From: Elymus sibiricus
Lineage: Eukaryota > Streptophyta > Magnoliopsida > Poales > Poaceae
Length of the DNA: 64,000 bases
Direction of reading: 5' to 3'
Assembly (NCBI GenBank): GCA_039707655.1
Contig: CM077670.1
Location: 144,750,001-144,814,000, forward strand
In this document: piece after piece, positions 33,077 through 45,200 of the stretch
Position numbering within the stretch: the first letter of the stretch is position 1
Layout: every line of letters begins with the position of its first letter
Position numbers and translations under genes: made by a program
Notes under the pieces: model-generated
What the model was told of the DNA's origin: nothing
Databases searched by the model: none
Seen by the model: the letters and a program-made list of their open reading frames with translations, nothing else

Positions 33077-33739
33077 TCATTTTTTGCGTGGCGCGGCCTC
33101 GTTGCCGGTGGGGCTGGGCCTCGATGGAGCTGGTGATGTCCTCCGCCTCGTTACCGGCGGGGAGGGGCCTCGGCGGAGCCGATGAAGTCCTCCGCTTCGT
33201 TGCCGGTGGGGTGGGGCCCCGGCGGAGCCGGCGATGTCCTCCGCCTTGTCGTCTATCTCGCCAAACAGGGCCTCGCCCGGCTCGTCGCCCTCCTTGTAGG
33301 CGGCCGCAACCTCCACCACCCGCTGACAGTACCGCTAGTGCGCGAGGCGGCTCTCGCAGGCGGAGCGGTAGGACTCTAGCAGCACCGCCTGCTTCGGCAG
33401 GTCCGCGGCGATCTGCTCCTCCGCCTGCAGGTGCTCCTGGAGGAGCTGGTGGTTGTAGGCGGTGTCGGCCTGCACCTCCCAGAACTGCTCCTCCTGCTGC
33501 TCCCGCACCATGTCCATGTATTGGGCACGGGCCTCACCGATGGTCATGGTGCAAAGCACCGGTGAGGATGGCGCGGAGGAGGAGGGTGGCGCCGGCTCGT
33601 CGACTACCACGTCCTCCATTGCGACGTCGTCGTCCTCTGGCTACCTGCCGGCCAGCCAGTCGGCAGCAATGGCGGTCATGTCCTTCTTCTGGTCCGTTGT
33701 CCGCCCGTCCTGGAGAGCGGTGGAGCGCGAGGAAGCCAT
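33077..33739 (-). pseudogene. Unrecognised acidic/Gln-rich helical protein, two nonsense codons
   Basis: A single 221-codon frame from an ATG at 33739, interrupted only by TAG at 33641-33643 and 33335-33337. Ala/Ser/Pro-rich N-terminus, then a Glu/Gln-rich predicted helix (EARAQYMDMVREQQEEQFWE and QEHLQAEEQIAADL), then an Arg/Pro-rich tail encoded by the 49-bp minisatellite. I do not recognise the family. A TATA box and CT-rich leader lie upstream in the right place, so this was probably a real gene. The ORF at 34124 is a divergent homologue on the opposite strand. Both stops could be former CAG codons. The frame across the minisatellite is unlikely to be ancestral, because its period is not a multiple of three. 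Confidence 0.55.
33100..33246. repeat. 49-bp minisatellite, three copies
   Basis: Copies start CGTTGCCGG or CGTTACCGG at 33100, 33149 and 33198, each ending TCCTCCGC(C/T)T. It overlaps the 3' part of the minus-strand pseudogene frame and reads in three different phases there. Confidence 0.8.
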
Positions 33740-33807
33740 GGTAGAAGTGGTGTGGAGAGGAGAAAGGGAACGGAGGTGGATGCCTGCAGCTATGGCCGGG
33801 GCAGCAG

Positions 33808-33815
33808 TTTATATA
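33808..33815 (-). promoter_or_regulatory. TATA box of the minus-strand pseudogene
   Basis: TATATAAA on the minus strand, about 70 bases upstream of the ATG at 33739, followed by a CT-rich leader (CCCTTTCTCCTCTCC). Spacing and composition fit a plant core promoter. Confidence 0.6.
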
Positions 33816-34123
33816 GCAATGGTGGGTGGCAGATGGACGGACGGGTGGCGCCAGAGTAGCCGTCTCAGAAACCGCATGTCATTAATGTCGGTGGCAGACG
33901 GACGGACGGACGGCAGTTGTGTCATTTGAACGCGGAGCAGTCGCCTGCTCCGGGAAGCGGCACGGGCGGCACTGACCGTTTCAGGCGAGAAGCGCGCGCG
34001 GGCGAGGGAGGGTGTTTGGGTGGGCTAGGGCGGTCAGACACGGGCTTGGCAGAGGTCCGGTGCAGCAGCCGGACATGCTGGCTCACCAGCGAACTCGGCA
34101 AGCTCAGCGACGATGACTAGACG

Positions 34124-34545
34124 ATGGATGAGGCTTCCAAACAAGAGCCGGCGCCACCGCCCGCGCCGGTTCATGCCGTGTTCACCCTCGAGCAGGTGCG
34201 GACGCACTTCAACGCCCTAATGGTGGAAGAGCTACCAATGACGCCGGTGTCGGCATTCCGGCAAGCGCAGGAGGACCAGTGCTACAACCTCTGTCTCCTC
34301 AATGAGCATCGGCTCGTGGAGGGACAAATCGTTGGCGAAAGGCGAATGACAATGCCGTCGCGGACATGGGGGCCGAAGATCCTGGCTTCCTAGATGAGCA
34401 GCGGGCGCTGTACCATACAATCTGTAGGGACCGCGAGGCCCTCTCCGTCGTTCTTTGCCTTGTTGTGCTCGCCGTGGCACCGCCGTCTCGCGTTGTCAAC
34501 ATGGTCAACAAACGAGAGGAATCAGGAGATGACTGTACGTGGTGA
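34124..34545 (+). pseudogene. Divergent homologue of the 33.7-kb pseudogene, frameshifted
   Basis: Starts MDEASKQEPAPPPAP, then FTLEQVRTHFNALMVEEL and QAQEDQCYNLCLLNEHRLVE. These align by eye with MEDVVVDEPAPP, MTIGEARAQYMDMVRE and VQADTAYNHQLLQEHLQAEE of the minus-strand pseudogene. After residue ~72 the sensible reading continues one frame over (NDNAVADMGAEDPGFLDEQ, to a TGA at 34543), so a frame shift lies near 34340. Function unknown. The two genes are head to head with a ~385-bp spacer. The C-terminal end overlaps sequence shared with the 667-bp tandem array downstream. Confidence 0.5.
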
Positions 34546-35344
34546 GGATGACAGTAGGAACCCACCTGGGCCATGGCCGTACTCAGGCAAGTGCCTCCTT
34601 ATTACTACAAGAAAAAAACTTGTCCCTAATGGTTTCCTGACATCTGGGTCCGACTCCATTGTCAACGTAGTCAATAAAGGAGAGAATTGCACAAGGAGCG
34701 GCAGACAGCAGGCACCCAACAGATCGTGCAGTTTTTTTAGAGATCTTTTTTGTTTGCTGAGACGGAGCAGGGTATCAACTGATCTGTGCGGGGGTTGTGA
34801 CCCATGCAGCCCAGGCTATTATTTTATGTCTACCAAATAACCAGCCCAGCTGTTTTTTCCTTCGTGAAAATGGCTAGCCCAGCTTTTTTTTTACGAATAC
34901 CCAACGCAAGCCAACTTGTTTTTCTCCGCCCGGCTGGGTTGCAAAAACGAGGAGGGATGCATTCGGCTTGCCCAGAAAATGGGCTTTAAGTAATAATAAA
35001 TGGGCTGTAAATATAAAAAAACACAGCGAATCGGCAATTAGTTTGAAAATTAGTATTTTTTGTATTTTGAGATTTTTAATTTCATTACGTTTTTTGTTGC
35101 GCGCGCAAAATTTCATTGGATTTTAACCTAATATAAAATTATTTTGAAATTAGATTGAATTTGACTCGAAATTTCGGGATAAAAATAATTCGGACCCCAC
35201 CAAAATGTGGGACATTTGGTTGAGATTTTTAACCCTGGCACTGGCTAGAAAATGGGCTGTAATGTTAACAAACAGTAAATGGTTCCATAAGAATTAAAAA
35301 ATGGGCTATAAATTATTAAAAATAGCAAATGGGCTGTATGTTGT
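34546..35344. other. Spacer, partly array-derived, no gene seen
   Basis: 34546-34720 resembles the part of the 667-bp unit with CAAGTGCCTCCTTATTA and GTCAACGTAGTCAA. 34800-35340 is AT-rich with repeated AAATGGGCT(G/A)TAA phrases. No supported ORF. Confidence 0.6.
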
Positions 35345-37370
35345 CCGCCACAGATGTGAAGCTGATTTGTTGGCCTACTAAGTTGACGCGTACGCAAGGC
35401 TTTGTCAACTTATAGTCAACACACGATTCTAGCAGCCACGGCCGTTGGATGTCCATCCAACGGTTGTCGTGCTTCTTCAATCTCAGATCTTCTTGCTTCA
35501 GCCGCCCAAACCACCGCCGGCGGGACCGCCTGCTCCCGCCGCCCATGGCCGGCTGTGCTGCCGGGTAGGCCTCACCGCCCCACCCTACTCCCATCGCTAG
35601 CCGGGCCATCCCTCTACTTACCCACACCTCATGTTATTCTCCGGCGATGGCAGCCTCACACCGCAGCCGAACCGGTCAACCCTCATACTCCCCTTCGCGT
35701 TGGCATCCACTTCTGTGTTTTCGCCGGCTACCGGTCGTTCCTTCCTAGGACTCGCGGTCGTCCACTGCGTTGGTTCTATCGGCGCGGTGTGCTCAACGTG
35801 GTCAACAAATGACAACCATCAGAAGATGGATGTACATGGAGAGGCTGACAGTAGGGACCCACATGGTCCGCACGCAAGCAAGTGCCTCCTTATTACGCAA
35901 AAAAAAAGATTCCTCCCCATGACAGCTGGGACCCACCAGCTATATCTTCGCCCGGAAGGAAGTGCCTCCTTATTACGTGAAAAAAAAGATTCCTCCCCAT
36001 GACAGCTGGGACCCAGCGGATTTGGAGGTTGACTTGTGGGCCTACTAAATTGGCGCGTACATAGGGCTTTGTCAACTTAGTCCACAAACGATTCTAGCAG
36101 CAGTGACTGTTGGATGTTAATCCAACGGCCGTGCTGCTTCTTCAATCTCTGATCTTCTTGCTCCAGCCGCCCAAACCAGCGCTGCGGGACCACCTGCTCC
36201 CGCCTCCCGTGGCCGGCTGTGCTACCGCGCAGGCCTCACCGCCCCCTCCTACTCCCACCGCTGGCCACGCCATCCCTCTACTCACCCACACCTCTTGTTA
36301 TTCTCTGGCGACGGCAGCCTCACACCGTAGCCAAATCAGTCAACCCCGTACTCTCCTCAGCGTGGGCATCCACTGCTGTGTCTTCGCCGGCTCCGGGTCG
36401 TTCCCTTCTTGGGCCTCGTCGTCGTTCACCGTGTTGGTGCTCTCGGCGCGGCGTGGTCAACGTGGTCAACAAACGACAGCCATCTGAAGAGGGATGTACA
36501 TGGAGAGGCTGATAGTAGGGACCCACATGGTGCATGACCGCACGCAAGCAAGTGCCTCCTTATTACACAAAAAAATGATTCCTCCCCATGACAGCTGGGA
36601 CCCACCAGCTATATCATTGCATGGAAGGAAGTGCCTCCTTATTACGCGAAAAAAATGATTCCTCCCCATGACAACTAGGACCCAGCAGATTTGGAGGTTG
36701 ACTTGTGGGCCTACTAAATTAACGCGTACGCAGGGCTTTATCAACTTAGTCAACAAACGATTCTAGCAGCAGTGACCGTTGGATGTTAATCCAACGGCCA
36801 TTCTGCTTCTTCAGTCTCTGATTTTCTTGCCCCAGCCACTCAACCCAGCACCGGCGGGACCGCCTACTCCTGCCTCCCGTTGCCAGTTGTGCTGCCGCAC
36901 AGGCCTCACCGCCCCACCCTACTCCCACCTATGGCTAGGCCTTCCCTCTACTTACCCACATTTCCTGTTATTCTCCGGCGACGGCAGCCTCACACCGGCA
37001 CACCACAGCCAAACCAGTCAACCATCATACTCCCCTCCGCATGGTCATCCACTGCCACGTCTTCCCCAGCTCCACATCATTCCCTTCCTAGGCCTTGCCG
37101 TCGTCCACCGCCTTGGTGCTCTCGGCGTAGTGTGGTCAACGTGGTCAATGAACGACAGCCGTCGGAAGAGGACTGTACGTAGTGAGGCTGATAGCTGAAC
37201 CCACCAGCTACATCTTCTCATGGAAGGAAGTGCCTCCTTATTACGCACAAAAAAATGATTCCTCCCTCTGACAGCTGGGATCCACCTGCTATATCTTCGC
37301 ATGCAAGGAAGTGCCTCCTTAGCCTCCCTGACAGCTGGGACCCACCCGGTCGACGCGTACGTAGCGTTGT
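35345..37370. repeat. ~667-bp tandem array, about three copies
   Basis: Units can be set at 35444, 36109 and 36778 (periods 665 and 669). Each starts with the near-palindrome GTTGGATGTTAATCCAAC, followed by CTTCTTCAATCTC, a C-rich block reading like CCTACTCCCACC, GTCAACGTGGTCAACAAACG, and one or two ~80-bp subrepeats AGTGCCTCCTTATTACGC plus an A run. The C-rich blocks are open in several frames (for example 35402-35812) but the copies do not preserve one frame. A partial earlier unit overlaps the end of the 34124 pseudogene, so the array probably grew from its 3' region. Confidence 0.75.
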
Positions 37371-37577
37371 CTGTCTGGTCACGAACGTGTACGTACATAC
37401 TGGTCGATCAGTCTCTCTGCAATGATGAACCATGGGCATGTAAGAAGTGGCATGTGTCGTAGTAGAGCCCCCGACGTAGCAGTTCAGGCAGCCGCGTCTA
37501 AATCGTGTACACGTATGTACAGCCACGTACGTACATATACGGGCGGGGTCTCGAACGCGTGCTCGTTCATACGTATG

Positions 37578-39168
37578 TGAAAGCACATTTGCTCCCTTGG
37601 TGGTTTTGGTAATTTATGCCAACATAGATGTCGTTGGACTAATGCTTTTATCTAGTGAATTTTAGACAAGTTCAACAATGGCGTGGCAGGGACAAGAGGA
37701 TGTGGAATACCTTCAAAATGCTAAGGACAAGGATTGGAAAAAGATCAAGACTCTACATTTTTGGTTTAGTGATCCAAGATCACATTGAGTCCATAGGAAA
37801 GCCAATACTATTAAAAGGGGATGAGGTGTTGCTTAATGGACTTTTTGCTCAAGTGCTTAGTGACAGTACTCCTAAACCCTCAACCACTTTCTCCATCCAA
37901 ATATGTCCAAAACCTACATTCCAACTCGGCCCCACCGAAATTCCCTATCCGAAGCCACCGAGTTCATCTGGACTTAGCCACTGCCAAAACACTAAAAAAT
38001 CGGATCCACCGATATGGATCTCGGTCTCACCGAGATGTCCTTGCCAACTCTCTGTAATCGTTTGCACTTACTTCGGTCTCATCGAGTTTTGCAAATCGGT
38101 CTCACCGAGATGGCTTGCCAAGTCTCTGTCGCCTTATTGCTTCACTTCGGTCCTACCGAGTTGATGCAATCGGTGCCACCGAGATGAGGTTTGCCCTAGC
38201 CATTGCACTTCGGTCCATCCAAGTTATTCCAGTCGGTCCCACCGAGATTCCTAATGTTCATATCTTTTACACAGTTCGGTGCCACCGAGTCTTCTGAATC
38301 GGTGCCACCGAGTTGGGTCAAAAGTGTGTAACGGTTGGATTTTGTGTGGAGGCTATATATACCCCTCCACCACTTCCTTCTCAGTAGGGAGAGCCATCAG
38401 AACGTGCCTACACTTCCACCATACATTTTCTGAGAGAGAACCACCTACTCATGTGTTGAGATCAAGACATTCCATTCCTACCATTTGAACCTTGATCTCT
38501 AGCCTTTCCCAAGTTGCTTTCCACTCAAATCCTTCTTCCACCATAGCCAAATCTGTGAGGAGTTGTTTGAGTGTTGGGAAGACTATCATTTGAAGCACAA
38601 GAGCAAGGAGTTCATCAACAACACACCGTCTATTACCTTTTGGAGAGTGGTGTCTCCTAGATTGGTTAGGTGTCACTTGGGAGCCTCCCACATGATGTGG
38701 AGTTGAACCAAGGAGTTTGTAAGGGCAAGGAGATCACCTACTTCGTGAAGATCTACCCGAGTGAGGCTAGTCCTTCGTGGACGTAAGCCATGGTGGGATA
38801 GACAAGGTTGCTTCTTCGTGGACCCTTTGTGGGTGGAGCCCTCCGTGGACTCACGCAGCCGTTACCCTTCGTGGGTTGAAGTCTCCATCAACGTGGACGT
38901 ACGATAGCACCACCTATCGGAACCACGCCAAAAACCACTATGTCTTCATTGCGTTTGATCTTCCATACTCTACCCCTTTACATTCCACACGTTTGCATGC
39001 TTTACTATTTCCGCTGCTCAATCTCAAGTTATGCATGTCTAGAAAGTATTGGAATGATCTTAACTTGTGCCAAAATCTGCCTAAGTACCATGAGAAATTA
39101 AAATCTGCAACTTTAGTTGGTTAAGTGTCTATTCACCCCCCCTCTAGACCTATCTCCTCGATCCCACA
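37578..39168 (+). mobile_element. Solo Copia LTR (1591 bp)
   Basis: TGAAAGCACATTTGC...CGATCCCACA with flanks GTATG (37573-37577) and GTACG (39169-39173), a TSD with one change. Same family as the LTR at 29779-31383 but in the opposite orientation. No internal sequence, so LTR-LTR recombination removed it. It contains the TATA box (38354) and the palindrome array. Confidence 0.88.
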
Positions 39169-40277
39169 GTACGGCCAGGGCTCTTGTACATGGAGAGAGG
39201 CAATGGACAGTAGCAACGGCCTCCTGTTCATCGGTAGCCAACTGGCTGGGTCAGAATGCAGGAAATAGCGTCGTGTTCATCGAGAGCCAAGCGACTGGGT
39301 TGGAACGCATCCTGTTCATCGGGAGCCAACCGGCGTGGACGGAACAGCCGAAATGGGGTCCTGTTCATCGACTCGGGGTTTGGCGTACCGCAAAACAGAG
39401 GAAACGGCCTTCTGTTCGACCGCCTACGGTCAAAACGGGGTCTTGTTCATCAGGAGGGGTGTGGCGTACCACAAAACGAAGGAAACGGACTTCTCTTCAA
39501 CAGCCTACGGTAGAAACGGGGTCCTGGTGATCAGGAGGGCTCTGGCCTACCGCTAAACGGAGGAAACGAACTTCTCCCCAACTGCCTATGGTCGAAACGG
39601 GGACCTGTTCGTCGGGAGGGGTGTGGCGTACCGCAAAACAGGTCTCCACGGGGGTACTGTTCATCCACAGTCGACCTCCTGCAGCCTCCACCAGCTACTG
39701 TTCATCCACTGTTGACTTCCTCCAGCCTCCATCGGCTACTGTTCATCTACCCTCCACGGGTACCTGTTCATCCACCCCGAACCGGCTGGGGTGTGGCGGC
39801 TTGCTCGGGGTCCTGTTCATCCAGCGCTAACCACCTTCACACGGCCAGGGTACTGTTCATCCACAGCCAACCCACCGGCTGGGGTGGGGCGTACGAGCGG
39901 GCGGCAGCAACGGGAACTGTTCATCCACAGCCAACCAACCGGCTAGGTCAACTCACCACATCTCATGTAAGGGGCTTGATGCGTCTCGACTCGTTCTACG
40001 TATCGCATGCGCGGCAGCAACGGGCACTGTTAACCGAGAGGCAAACCCAACCGGCTATGTCTCGCACGGGGGCTCGATGCAACGCATCGATCGATCGGCT
40101 TTAGTAAGCAGCAGCAGCGATCGATCACTTGGGTTCAGGTAGCAGCGAAGGAATCGGTCGGGTTTAGTTAGCAGCGAAGGAATCGCTCAGGTTCAGTTAG
40201 CAGTGAAGGATCGATCGAGTTCAGTACGTAGTGTGAGGGATCGATCGCTCGGGTTCAGTACGTAGTGCAAAGGCGAG
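39169..40277. repeat. Degenerate array of TGTTCATCC motifs
   Basis: At least twelve copies of CTGTTCATC(C/G) spaced 25-75 bases apart. Many are followed by CAGCCAACC and ACCGGCTGGG, and several by GTGGCGTACCGCAAAAC and GGAAACG. The right part (40090-40275) shifts to GATCGATCG and AGCAGCGAAGGAATCG repeats. Such dense short repeats are typical of the subterminal regions of CACTA or Mutator DNA transposons, but I see no TIR. Open frames here (39256-39513) only translate the repeats. Confidence 0.55.
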
Positions 40278-41682
40278 TGAAAGCACAAGTTTACTCCCAG
40301 AGGGGGGGGTGAATGGGAGTTTTTAAAAATTCGTCAAACTCCGAAGATGTTGACAAAAATCAGAGTGACAAAATAGAAACAGATGCGAAACTAGATTGAC
40401 ACAGATACAAGTAGGATGCATATGAAATACATACAAGTGAAGAACATGAGATCATACAGACAGACATGCATGAGGAAGATGAACTGAAGAAATGAAAAAC
40501 AACATGATGAAAGTCTTCAGTTCAAATTCTTCAGAAAAGTAAAGTACATGTTCTTCAGCAGCGAAATTGCACAAAGGTAAAGGGTGAGGAATTTGAAACC
40601 AGTTAGGCTCGGTGAAGACACAGCGATTTGGTAGACCAGTTCCAGTTGCTGTATCAACTGTACGTCTGGTTGAGGGGGCTGAGTCTTACCTCGGAGGACA
40701 CTTAGTCCTCACCGTATTCCTCTTGAGCTAAGGTCACTTAGACCTCGCCCAATCACTCGTTGTAAGTCTTCAAGGTAGACTTCCAAAACCTTCACAGACT
40801 TGTTCACCGGCACGCCACAATTACTCTTGAGTGCTCAGAACATGACTCCTAACCATCTGGAAGAATGACAATCTTCAAAGGTAATAAGCGTCGGATCACA
40901 CAGATCAACTTCTTCAGTGATGCTCCATCACTTTGGCTCTGGTTGGGTTTTTCCTCACTTGGGTTCTCACAAAGTCGTCAGAGGAAGGGTTGCTCTCAAA
41001 TGACAAGTGTCAATCTCTCTCTAGAGCAGCCAACCAACTAGTGGTTGTGGGGGGCGGCTATTTATAGCCAGGGGCAACCCGACATGAATTGTCATAAATG
41101 CCCTTCTCATACATGACCGTTGTCAGGATAAGAATCCACTCGACAGATGGCATGCGGCGCAGTAACGATCGGAAATTAAGCTCTCAATTTCGTCGGGGCA
41201 CTCAATTTCCTCACGATAGGTAGATCGCATTGGCGAAATCCTAACTCCTCAGCCTGACCAAATTCGTCAGAGACCAGATGAACTTCGTCACTATCACTGG
41301 CAAATTCGTCAGTTGTTCATGAGATTTCCAAAGGCTTCACTCGAAGCGGCTTATGATTGTATAGGTTTGAGCATCGCTTTGAAGTATGATAAATGTTTCA
41401 CCTAGACCCCCTTTAACAGTACGGTTTTTCCTATGACTCAAATAAGAAGAAAAGAAACTATGAAAACAAAGTCTTCAAGCTTCAAAGTCTTCACATCAAT
41501 TTCTTCACAAGCCGCACCAAATTCTTCACTTGAAGAAATACATTTTTAGGGGTCACCTTCCGTGGTTAAACCAAGTCTTCAGGGACTATTTTCTCATATG
41601 TACACTCACAAACACATTAGTCCCTTAACCTATTTGTCTTCAATACTCCAAAACCACTAAGGGGGAACTTGATGCACTTACA
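40278..41682 (-). repeat. 3' LTR of the Maximus-like element (1405 bp)
   Basis: Plus-strand view TGAAAGCACAAGTTT...GATGCACTTACA; in element sense it starts TGTAAGTGCATCAAG. It matches the solo LTR at 49265-50684 and the partial 5' LTR at 62153-63121. Confidence 0.88.
41058..41067 (-). promoter_or_regulatory. TATA box of the Maximus-like LTR
   Basis: Minus-strand CTATAAATAG inside GGCTATAAATAGCCGCC. Conserved in the solo LTR at 49899-49908 and the 5' LTR at 62933-62942, so it is likely the LTR core promoter. Confidence 0.65.
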
Positions 41683-42222
41683 ATCACCCCCTTTTTGGTG
41701 ATTGATGACAAATCAGTTAAGTTTTCAACGGGAGTAAATAATGAAATTGTAAGTACAGAGTGTGAAGACATTGGTTACATGATATAGAGGAACTCCCCCT
41801 GAAGATGTGCATATGAAGAATTTGCTTTGGATTGCAAATGCACATGGCAGGTTGAAATTGTGGAGATCTCCCCCTGTATCTTGGAATCTAATCATGCATG
41901 ATCATAAGATATTGAAGATTTTGAATGCATGAAGAAAAATTGGTGTCTGACGAATTACAGCATGCATGCGCATATAATATTGAGGATCAGAGCATAAGCA
42001 CACATGCAGATAAATGTCACGGAAAAGTGTCAGACAACCAACAGTAATTAAGTTACAACTCATCAAAGGAGCAAATCGAATGAAAGACCAAGAGTTGCAA
42101 CTTAGCAAAATAAACAGCCCAAAGAATATGACCCGCTTGAAGACTAACTCTCAAATTTCTCCCCCTTTGTAATCAAATGAACAAAAGGAGATGAAACTGA
42201 GGACTAACGTCCCTGAAGAATA
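41683..42222 (-). other. PPT and 3' non-coding interior of the Maximus-like element
   Basis: On the minus strand AAAAAGGGGGTGAT (41683-41696) directly precedes the 3' LTR and is the polypurine tract. The remaining ~520 bases between it and the extra ORF stop at 42223 hold no ORF. Confidence 0.75.
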
Positions 42223-45200
42223 TCATAAAGCAGTCGAGGGAGCGCCAGCGTTGTCGTCGGGGTCGCAAGTTGAAGAGGGGCCTGCAGCAGTGTCTTCAAC
42301 ATCTTCATTTTATTCAGTGGCTCGTGAAGAAGACACTGAGCTTGGGACCATTGGATGAACTTGAACATTCTTGAACTTCTTCTTGGGCGGGTTGGCCCAA
42401 TCGAAGTTCATTTGAAATTACATTGCTTCAAGTTCTTCAGGGGTCTTCAGATGTGAAAGAATGGCCCAACTTCTGTCAAAGATCTCATGTAGATAATAAT
42501 GATTTTTGCGGACTGAATTTTGCGTCACTGTCATATTGCCAAGTATTGCATGTAGTTGACGCTTAACCCAGTTGTGATTCATGTCCACCTTCTGATGAAG
42601 ACTGATGAGAAGCTCACGATAAGTCATGATTCGTGGAGCTTCACCTTGAGGTTTTTGCTGAGTGGCATTTGCGTCAATGTCATGGCTGGATGAATCATAT
42701 CTTGTGGATTGTGAGACAGGCTGACGAAATTGCCCATCAAGGGGGTGAACTCCTTCATCAATGACAACCTTGCCTTTGCCAGGAACTGAAGCAATTGTGC
42801 TTTGAAGGATTTTCACTTCTGGCATAAAGCTGAGATGATTTTGACGGTCAGCTCTATAGTTGATTGAAGACCTTGTTCTGATGAATTTCATTATCCAAGG
42901 TGCATAAGGCTTCAAATCAAATGGTGATTGTGCGACCGTGGCCAGAGTCCTCATGAAGATATCATGGATATTGATAGGAATACCATGGATGATATTGAAT
43001 AGCAAGTTCTTCATGATTCCCACAACTTCTTCAGTCTCAGAATTGTGGCCCTTCATTGGACTGAGGATTTTGGCCAAGATCCGATACACAGTATGAGGCA
43101 CAAAAAGCAGATCCTTCATAAGGAAGGTAGTCCTTGGTGCTTCCCCTTCAGCCAAAGGTGTCATCAGTACGGTCATCAGATGATTGGGCAGCTCAGGTTC
43201 TTCATATATTTTCCTTGCTTCGTCAGAGGGCAACTCAACAGGAAGGGCTCGAAGCAATTCATCAGCAGGAGCCTTGTAATGTGTGTTCTCACTCATCTAA
43301 TCGAGTGCCCATGAATGAATGTCATCAACCTCACCAGCTTCATGAAGAACAGCCAAGACAGGCGTGAAGCATGGCAGCGACTCCATATCTACGTGAGGAA
43401 TGTGACGATGTGGAAAGATCTTGTTCTTGTCAAAGAGAAGCGAAGAATAGTAGTTCATCTGAGTGTTCGTCCAAAATCTTTGACGCCTGATTTTGGCAGA
43501 GCCATAGGGTGACTCGCCTATGAAGAAATTCTTCTCTTCAAAGAAGGCAGCATTGTCAAATTTCGGCCTTCTGACGCTTTTGCCAACCTTGGGTATTGAG
43601 GGTACAGGCTAAAGATTGATCTTCTTTGGCCTCACATCAAAGATAGGCCTTGGAGAGCATGTTGAATCATTGGAATCAGTGATGGCCAAAGACTTAGCAA
43701 CTTCCTCAGCTGTTGCAAGTGGTAATGTCTCTGAATCTGCCGAGGGAGCTAGCTCTTCTTGTTGAGGGGGTAGTGGTGCAACTTCTTCATCAGTCACTTG
43801 TTACACAATTTCTTCAGCTGATGCAGCTGGAATTTCTTTAGTAATGGTCTGAAGGGATGGTTGATGTGCTTCAGATTCAGTGTGTATTTCCTCTGTGACG
43901 GCTGGTGACTGAGGCACTTGAGTGAGAGGCATGATGAGGGGTGAGTTTGGATGAGTAACATCCCAGAAGTCATCATGCATAATAGGTGTTGTGGACCCAA
44001 CATCCACGTCCTCGTCAATTTCATCATTGCTTCTACAAGAAGAAGCAGTTTCATCAGTCACACAGACTGGAGGCGATGATACCTGATGAAGTTAAGCATC
44101 TGCTTCAACTTCAATTTCTTCATCCACCTGCTCTGTGGAAGCAGCAGAGCGGGTAGTTTCTTCTTCATCAAGTGGTGGGATGACATAATCCACACCATAT
44201 GGAACAATCTGGAATTCTTCAAAATTCCAGGTCGGGGGTGCCAATGAAATTGGGATAGCATCAATTGGCTCAGTTGAAGAAATTGGAGCCGTCTTCAACT
44301 TCTTCACAGTCTCTGTGGTAGGGGGTGCTGATGCTTTTCTCTTCTCAGCTGCCTTGGTCTTCTTCACTTCTGATACAGAAGGGAAGGTGATAAGCTTCAA
44401 AGATGAAGTTGGTTCTGGTGCTGCAGCTGAGGAACTTGGGGGTACAATTTCTTCAGATGCGACTGTTTTAGTAGCTCTGGCATTCTCTTCAGGTACAACT
44501 GATGCAGCTGCACTGGCAGTTTCTTCAGGAACAACTGATGCAGTTGTCCTGGCATGGTCTTGCGGAGGAGGTGCAGAAGAACTGGATGGAGGTGCTTGGC
44601 CAAACCTCGCAGCCTCCCTTCTATTGTGGTCATCAACCACTTTGTTGGAAGCATTGATGAACCTGTCCTTCACACCACAACAGTGCTCTGCCTGGCGATC
44701 ATATTCATTAGATAAGCGTTGAATCTCAGATTGCATCACAACAAGCTGCTGAGGGGATATGGTGAACATGTTGTCCTTGAGTTCTTTCTATTTCTTCTTC
44801 ATCTCTTTCCTCACAAGCTTGGCCTTATCAATCTCGTGCTTCTCATTGAGGACGAATGCAGATAGAACATGACTTGGTCCAGGAGGCAGATCTAAATCAT
44901 CAAGTCGTGTATCAGGCTTCTGGCACCAAATTTCAATGAAGTCTAGGATCCTTTTGGGATTCAGAAATGTTGGGATAGTAGTGTTCTTGGCACAAGCAGC
45001 TTCCTCCATTCTCCTCTGAACATATTCAGCTAGCTCATCTTCATTAGCCATGTCATTTTTGTCAGCCTGAGGCAATACAACCTTGCTTTTGGGGCTGGGC
45101 CTTGTTCCATGGCCTGTAGTTGCCTTTTTCTTCAGCATCGGCGTGTTTGAGGATATATGCCCTGATGCTGAGGCACTTGATGCAGCAATTGTGGCTGTTT

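Noticed and set aside
33088..33744. 218-codon plus-strand ORF
   Set aside because: Arg/Pro-rich complement of the minus-strand pseudogene, which has the TATA box and a homologous partner.
39117..40104. Overlapping ORFs in the TGTTCATCC array
   Set aside because: They translate repeat units (CSSGGVWRT-type) in several frames at once.
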